From NCBI GenBank assembly GCA_947452415.1, contig CANGCT010000019.1:1-36762 (forward strand): a stretch of DNA of 36,762 bases, read 5' to 3'. Below are positions 34,646 to 36,762 of the stretch, piece by piece; the first letter of the stretch is position 1, and each line of letters opens with the position of its first letter. The notes under the pieces were generated by a model that was not told the DNA's origin, made no database searches, and saw only the letters and a program-made list of their open reading frames with translations. The position numbers and the translations under genes were made by a program. This DNA is from Flavobacteriaceae bacterium. GTDB taxonomy: Bacteria; Bacteroidota; Bacteroidia; Flavobacteriales; Flavobacteriaceae.

Positions 34646-35791
34646 ATGCTCAACAAACGCCTTCTCATTAAAAACCTCCTTGCTCACAATGATGAGAGCA
34701 GTTTTTATGATAAGAAACGGCAGTTGAATTTACATTCTAAAGAGGGGAAAGCCAAGTTTTTGAAACACATTTGCGCTTTATCCAACTCCAATCCTTCTAA
34801 CAATTCCTATATAGTGGTTGGGGTGGAAGATCAGGATAACGAAATTACGGGCGATGATTTTTTTGACGACAGTCGTATACAAAATTTAGTGAATGCTTAT
34901 CTAGAAAATCCACCTAAGATTCAATACGAGAATGTGCCTTTTCCTAATTTACCAAAGGATAAAGTGGTAGGATTGGTAACCATCAAACCCAAATCGAAAA
35001 CTTCTTCTTTCAAGAAAAACATTCATACCATTCTTGCTAATACGGTTTTTGTTCGTCGTGGCAGTAATTCTATACCCACGGAAGATAAAATCCCGTATTC
35101 TAAACAAAATATTGAAACGGTAATTAGCATTGAAAATAACTCCCGAAATAGTATTGCTCATACACTTGACGGCGTTATTGATTTTGTAAATAATAGTCAC
35201 AAAGACATGCCATCTAAATACAAAGTTTTCAAAGAATTATTTGTAATTTGTTGGGCGGGAATTCCTAAAAAAGTACGAGATAAAACCTTCTTTTCCAGAG
35301 TAGATATCGAACTCATCAACGAGCAAGTAAAACTGTTTTATTCGGCACAAGATGAAGTAGAAATTTTTTATGATGAAAATACGTTCACCATTATTGAATA
35401 TGTGCCACTCGGATTAAACGATAAAATAAGTTATTACCCATTAGAGCAACAAAAGATTTCTTTTTATGATAATGGTTATTATAAAATTGAAGCCAAAATA
35501 CTCTTTGAGCCTCCGCAATACAACCGAAAAGTATTGTATCATATTTACAATTCTAATTTGAGTTTGCTAAATAAATTACAAAAAGGATTTGAACTTACGG
35601 AGCGGGAAGAACTAGATTTGGAAAATGTGGCGTCCACCTTAATGCTTTGCTACCTCAACGGATTTGATGATGCCAAACAAAAATTAGTTGATGCTAAATC
35701 CTTATTAAAACAGCATTCAAACGCGACGTGTTATGTCAATTTCAAAGAAGTAATGCGCGTTTTGAGGAAAATGAAATATGGTGGAAAATAA
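34646..35791 (+). CDS. AlbA_2 / Schlafen-type putative ATP-binding protein
   Basis: 381 residues, no signal peptide or membrane helix. The N-terminal half (~10-140) matches the AlbA_2 (Schlafen AlbA_2, formerly AAA_4) domain: LLAHNDESSFYDKKRQLNLHSKEGKAKFLKHICALSN, then SYIVVGVED.DNEITGDDFF and, near the end of the domain, TVFVRRGSNSIPTE. The C-terminal half (~150-381) is not recognised; I see no clear winged-helix domain of the kind often attached. Family members are annotated as ATP-binding or DNA-binding regulators, and some are tied to RNA cleavage or defence; none of that is shown here. The next gene, 47 bases on, encodes a metallophosphoesterase. Confidence 0.78.
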   Translation: MLNKRLLIKNLLAHNDESSFYDKKRQLNLHSKEGKAKFLKHICALSNSNPSNNSYIVVGVEDQDNEITGDDFFDDSRIQNLVNAYLENPPKIQYENVPFPNLPKDKVVGLVTIKPKSKTSSFKKNIHTILANTVFVRRGSNSIPTEDKIPYSKQNIETVISIENNSRNSIAHTLDGVIDFVNNSHKDMPSKYKVFKELFVICWAGIPKKVRDKTFFSRVDIELINEQVKLFYSAQDEVEIFYDENTFTIIEYVPLGLNDKISYYPLEQQKISFYDNGYYKIEAKILFEPPQYNRKVLYHIYNSNLSLLNKLQKGFELTEREELDLENVASTLMLCYLNGFDDAKQKLVDAKSLLKQHSNATCYVNFKEVMRVLRKMKYGGK

Positions 35792-35810
35792 AAATTGATG
35801 CTATTTGAGT

Positions 35811-35818
35811 TACTTTTG
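35811..35818 (+). promoter_or_regulatory. -7 promoter box for the metallophosphoesterase gene
   Basis: TACTTTTG matches TAnnTTTG exactly, 20 bases before the ATG at 35839. No TTG with proper -33 spacing was seen. If active, the gene is transcribed separately from the AlbA_2 gene. Confidence 0.45.
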
Positions 35819-35838
35819 CAACAGATTTTAAAATAAAA

Positions 35839-36576
35839 ATGAACAGAACATTAGTAATAGGCGATATTCACGGCGGATTGCGAGCAGTACACCAAATTAT
35901 GGAGCGCGCCAACGTAACTACCAAAGATACTTTGATTTTTCTTGGAGATTATGTAGATGGTTGGAGTCAATCGCCACAAGTGCTAGATTTTTTAATGGAT
36001 CTAGCAACTAAGCAAAATTGCATATTCCTTCGCGGTAATCACGATGAATTGTTATTGAATTGGTTATTAGACAATAATGAAAACTTTAATGAAACCATGT
36101 GGTTCAAACATGGTGGAGAAGCAACAGTAATTGCTTATGCATCCGTTTCAGAAGACAAGAAAAAAGAACATATTGTTTTTTTAAAATCCTTACAAAATTA
36201 CTACCACGACGAACAAAACCGCTTGTTTATTCATGCTGGTTTTACCAATATGAATGGGGTAACCTATGAATATTTTCCGAAATTGTTTTATTGGGATAGA
36301 ACCCTATGGGAAACAGCTTTGGCATTAAATGAAGATTTAGATAAAGCCAGTTTCTTTTATCCAAAACGATTCACTTTGTATGATGAAATTTATATTGGGC
36401 ATACCCCTGTAACTAGAATTGAACAGTCCATTCCCATAAAAAAAGCGTGTATTTGGAATGTAGATACTGGCGCTGCATTCAAAGGCCCATTGACCATTAT
36501 GGATATTAATACCAAAGAATTTTGGCAAAGTGAAGCCCTATTTCAGTTATACCCAACGGAAAAAGGGAGAAATTAA
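35839..36576 (+). CDS. PPP-type metallophosphoesterase (bacterial serine/threonine phosphatase or Ap4A-hydrolase-like)
   Basis: 245 residues. The calcineurin-like metal-binding blocks are complete: GDIHGG (8-13), GDYVDGW (36-42), RGNHDE (65-70), the His of LFIHAGF (H132), and a late IGHTPV block. This set is typical of the PPP family that includes bacterial PrpA/PrpB-like phosphatases and symmetrical Ap4A hydrolases; length and motif spacing do not separate the two. Cytoplasmic, di-metal (usually Mn2+) hydrolase by family knowledge. Probably has its own promoter (TACTTTTG). Confidence 0.92.
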   Translation: MNRTLVIGDIHGGLRAVHQIMERANVTTKDTLIFLGDYVDGWSQSPQVLDFLMDLATKQNCIFLRGNHDELLLNWLLDNNENFNETMWFKHGGEATVIAYASVSEDKKKEHIVFLKSLQNYYHDEQNRLFIHAGFTNMNGVTYEYFPKLFYWDRTLWETALALNEDLDKASFFYPKRFTLYDEIYIGHTPVTRIEQSIPIKKACIWNVDTGAAFKGPLTIMDINTKEFWQSEALFQLYPTEKGRN

Positions 36577-36581
36577 AAGGG

Positions 36582-36623
36582 GTTCTAGGTTGTAGGTTAT
36601 GGGTTGTAGGTTCTAGGTTTTGT
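36582..36623. repeat. Heptad-periodic element (GTTNTAG type)
   Basis: Six consecutive 7-base units: GTTCTAG, GTTGTAG, GTTATGG, GTTGTAG, GTTCTAG, GTTTTGT. The order of the first five is mirror-symmetrical as units. It begins 5 bases after the metallophosphoesterase stop. Confidence 0.85.
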
Positions 36624-36650
36624 TCTTAATATTGCCATTGATTTTTGATA

Positions 36651-36684
36651 TTGCAATTGATATTGAATTGAATTTCTATATTTG
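36651..36684 (+). promoter_or_regulatory. Bacteroidota promoter for the right-edge gene
   Basis: -7 box TATATTTG at 36677-36684 matches TAnnTTTG exactly. TTG triplets at 36651-36653 and 36657-36659 give spacings of 23 or 17 bases, both acceptable for the -33 element. The ATG follows 19 bases later. Confidence 0.7.
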
Positions 36685-36703
36685 TATTCTAAATTAAAAA
36701 CAA

Positions 36704-36762
36704 ATGAAAAAAATTATTATTCTATCGTTTATCTTAATTTCCTCTTTTGCCAATGCTCAAGC
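36704..36762 (+). CDS. Start of a secreted protein (truncated by window edge)
   Basis: The ATG at 36704 opens MKKIIILSFILISSFANAQ, a textbook Sec signal peptide with probable cleavage ANA-Q, and runs off the end of the window. It is too short for the ORF track. A good promoter precedes it. Nothing can be said of the mature protein. Confidence 0.85.
   Translation, partial: MKKIIILSFILISSFANAQ

Overview
The window looks like a chromosomal segment from a member of the Bacteroidota, most likely Flavobacterium or a close relative. The DNA is visibly AT-rich. Many genes are preceded by the Bacteroidota -7 box TAnnTTTG. Protein families typical of the group are present: a type IX secretion system (T9SS) type-B C-terminal domain, PorP/SprF, DUF4270, a TonB-dependent receptor with a carboxypeptidase-regulatory-like N-domain, and a Bat operon. 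No rRNA, tRNA, CRISPR array, transposase or phage gene was seen. Both edges cut genes.

Layout. (1) 1-8369, plus strand: the 3' part of a giant mosaic surface adhesin ending in a T9SS type-B sorting domain, then a PorP/SprF protein and an OmpA-family protein with PorE-like architecture, closed by a strong terminator. (2) 8766-9806, plus: a Tas-like aldo/keto reductase, convergent with (3) a minus-strand cluster 14679-9943, panC-panD-flippase-like membrane protein-esterase-like protein-radA. (4) 14787-19247, plus, divergent from panC: a stand-alone starch-synthase N-domain protein, a DUF4270 lipoprotein and glmS, ended by a terminator. (5) 19515-23944, plus: a TonB-dependent receptor followed by an SGNH-hydrolase lipoprotein, ended by a terminator. 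(6) 33428-24207, minus: a complete aerotolerance-type operon, MoxR ATPase-DUF58-(BatD-like two-TM protein)-batA-batB-batC-batD-batE. (7) 33680-36576, plus: a YdhF-like aldo/keto reductase, an AlbA_2/Schlafen-type putative ATP-binding protein and a PPP-type metallophosphoesterase, then the start of a secreted protein at the right edge.

How the genes work together. Module 1 reads as a secreted surface adhesin with its own SprF-like partner and a peptidoglycan-anchored periplasmic protein. Module 3 makes pantothenate precursors and carries a DNA-repair ATPase. Module 4 supplies glucosamine-6-phosphate for the envelope. Module 5 looks like an outer-membrane uptake pair for an esterified substrate. 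Module 6 is a membrane VWA/MoxR machine whose substrate is still unknown for this family.

The most unusual things seen are: a lamin-tail domain apparently inserted inside a SprB-like repeat of the adhesin; a family of intergenic elements with strict 7-base periodicity, some folding into long hairpins; the placement of different repeat or hairpin elements at most non-overlapping junctions of the Bat operon; an alpha/beta hydrolase with Asp where the nucleophile Ser is expected; a starch-synthase N-domain without its KxGGL motif; and two mutually exclusive hairpins between two convergent genes. I did not find a clear-cut new defence or enzymatic system. The best candidates for undescribed biology are the heptad elements and the adhesin cassette.
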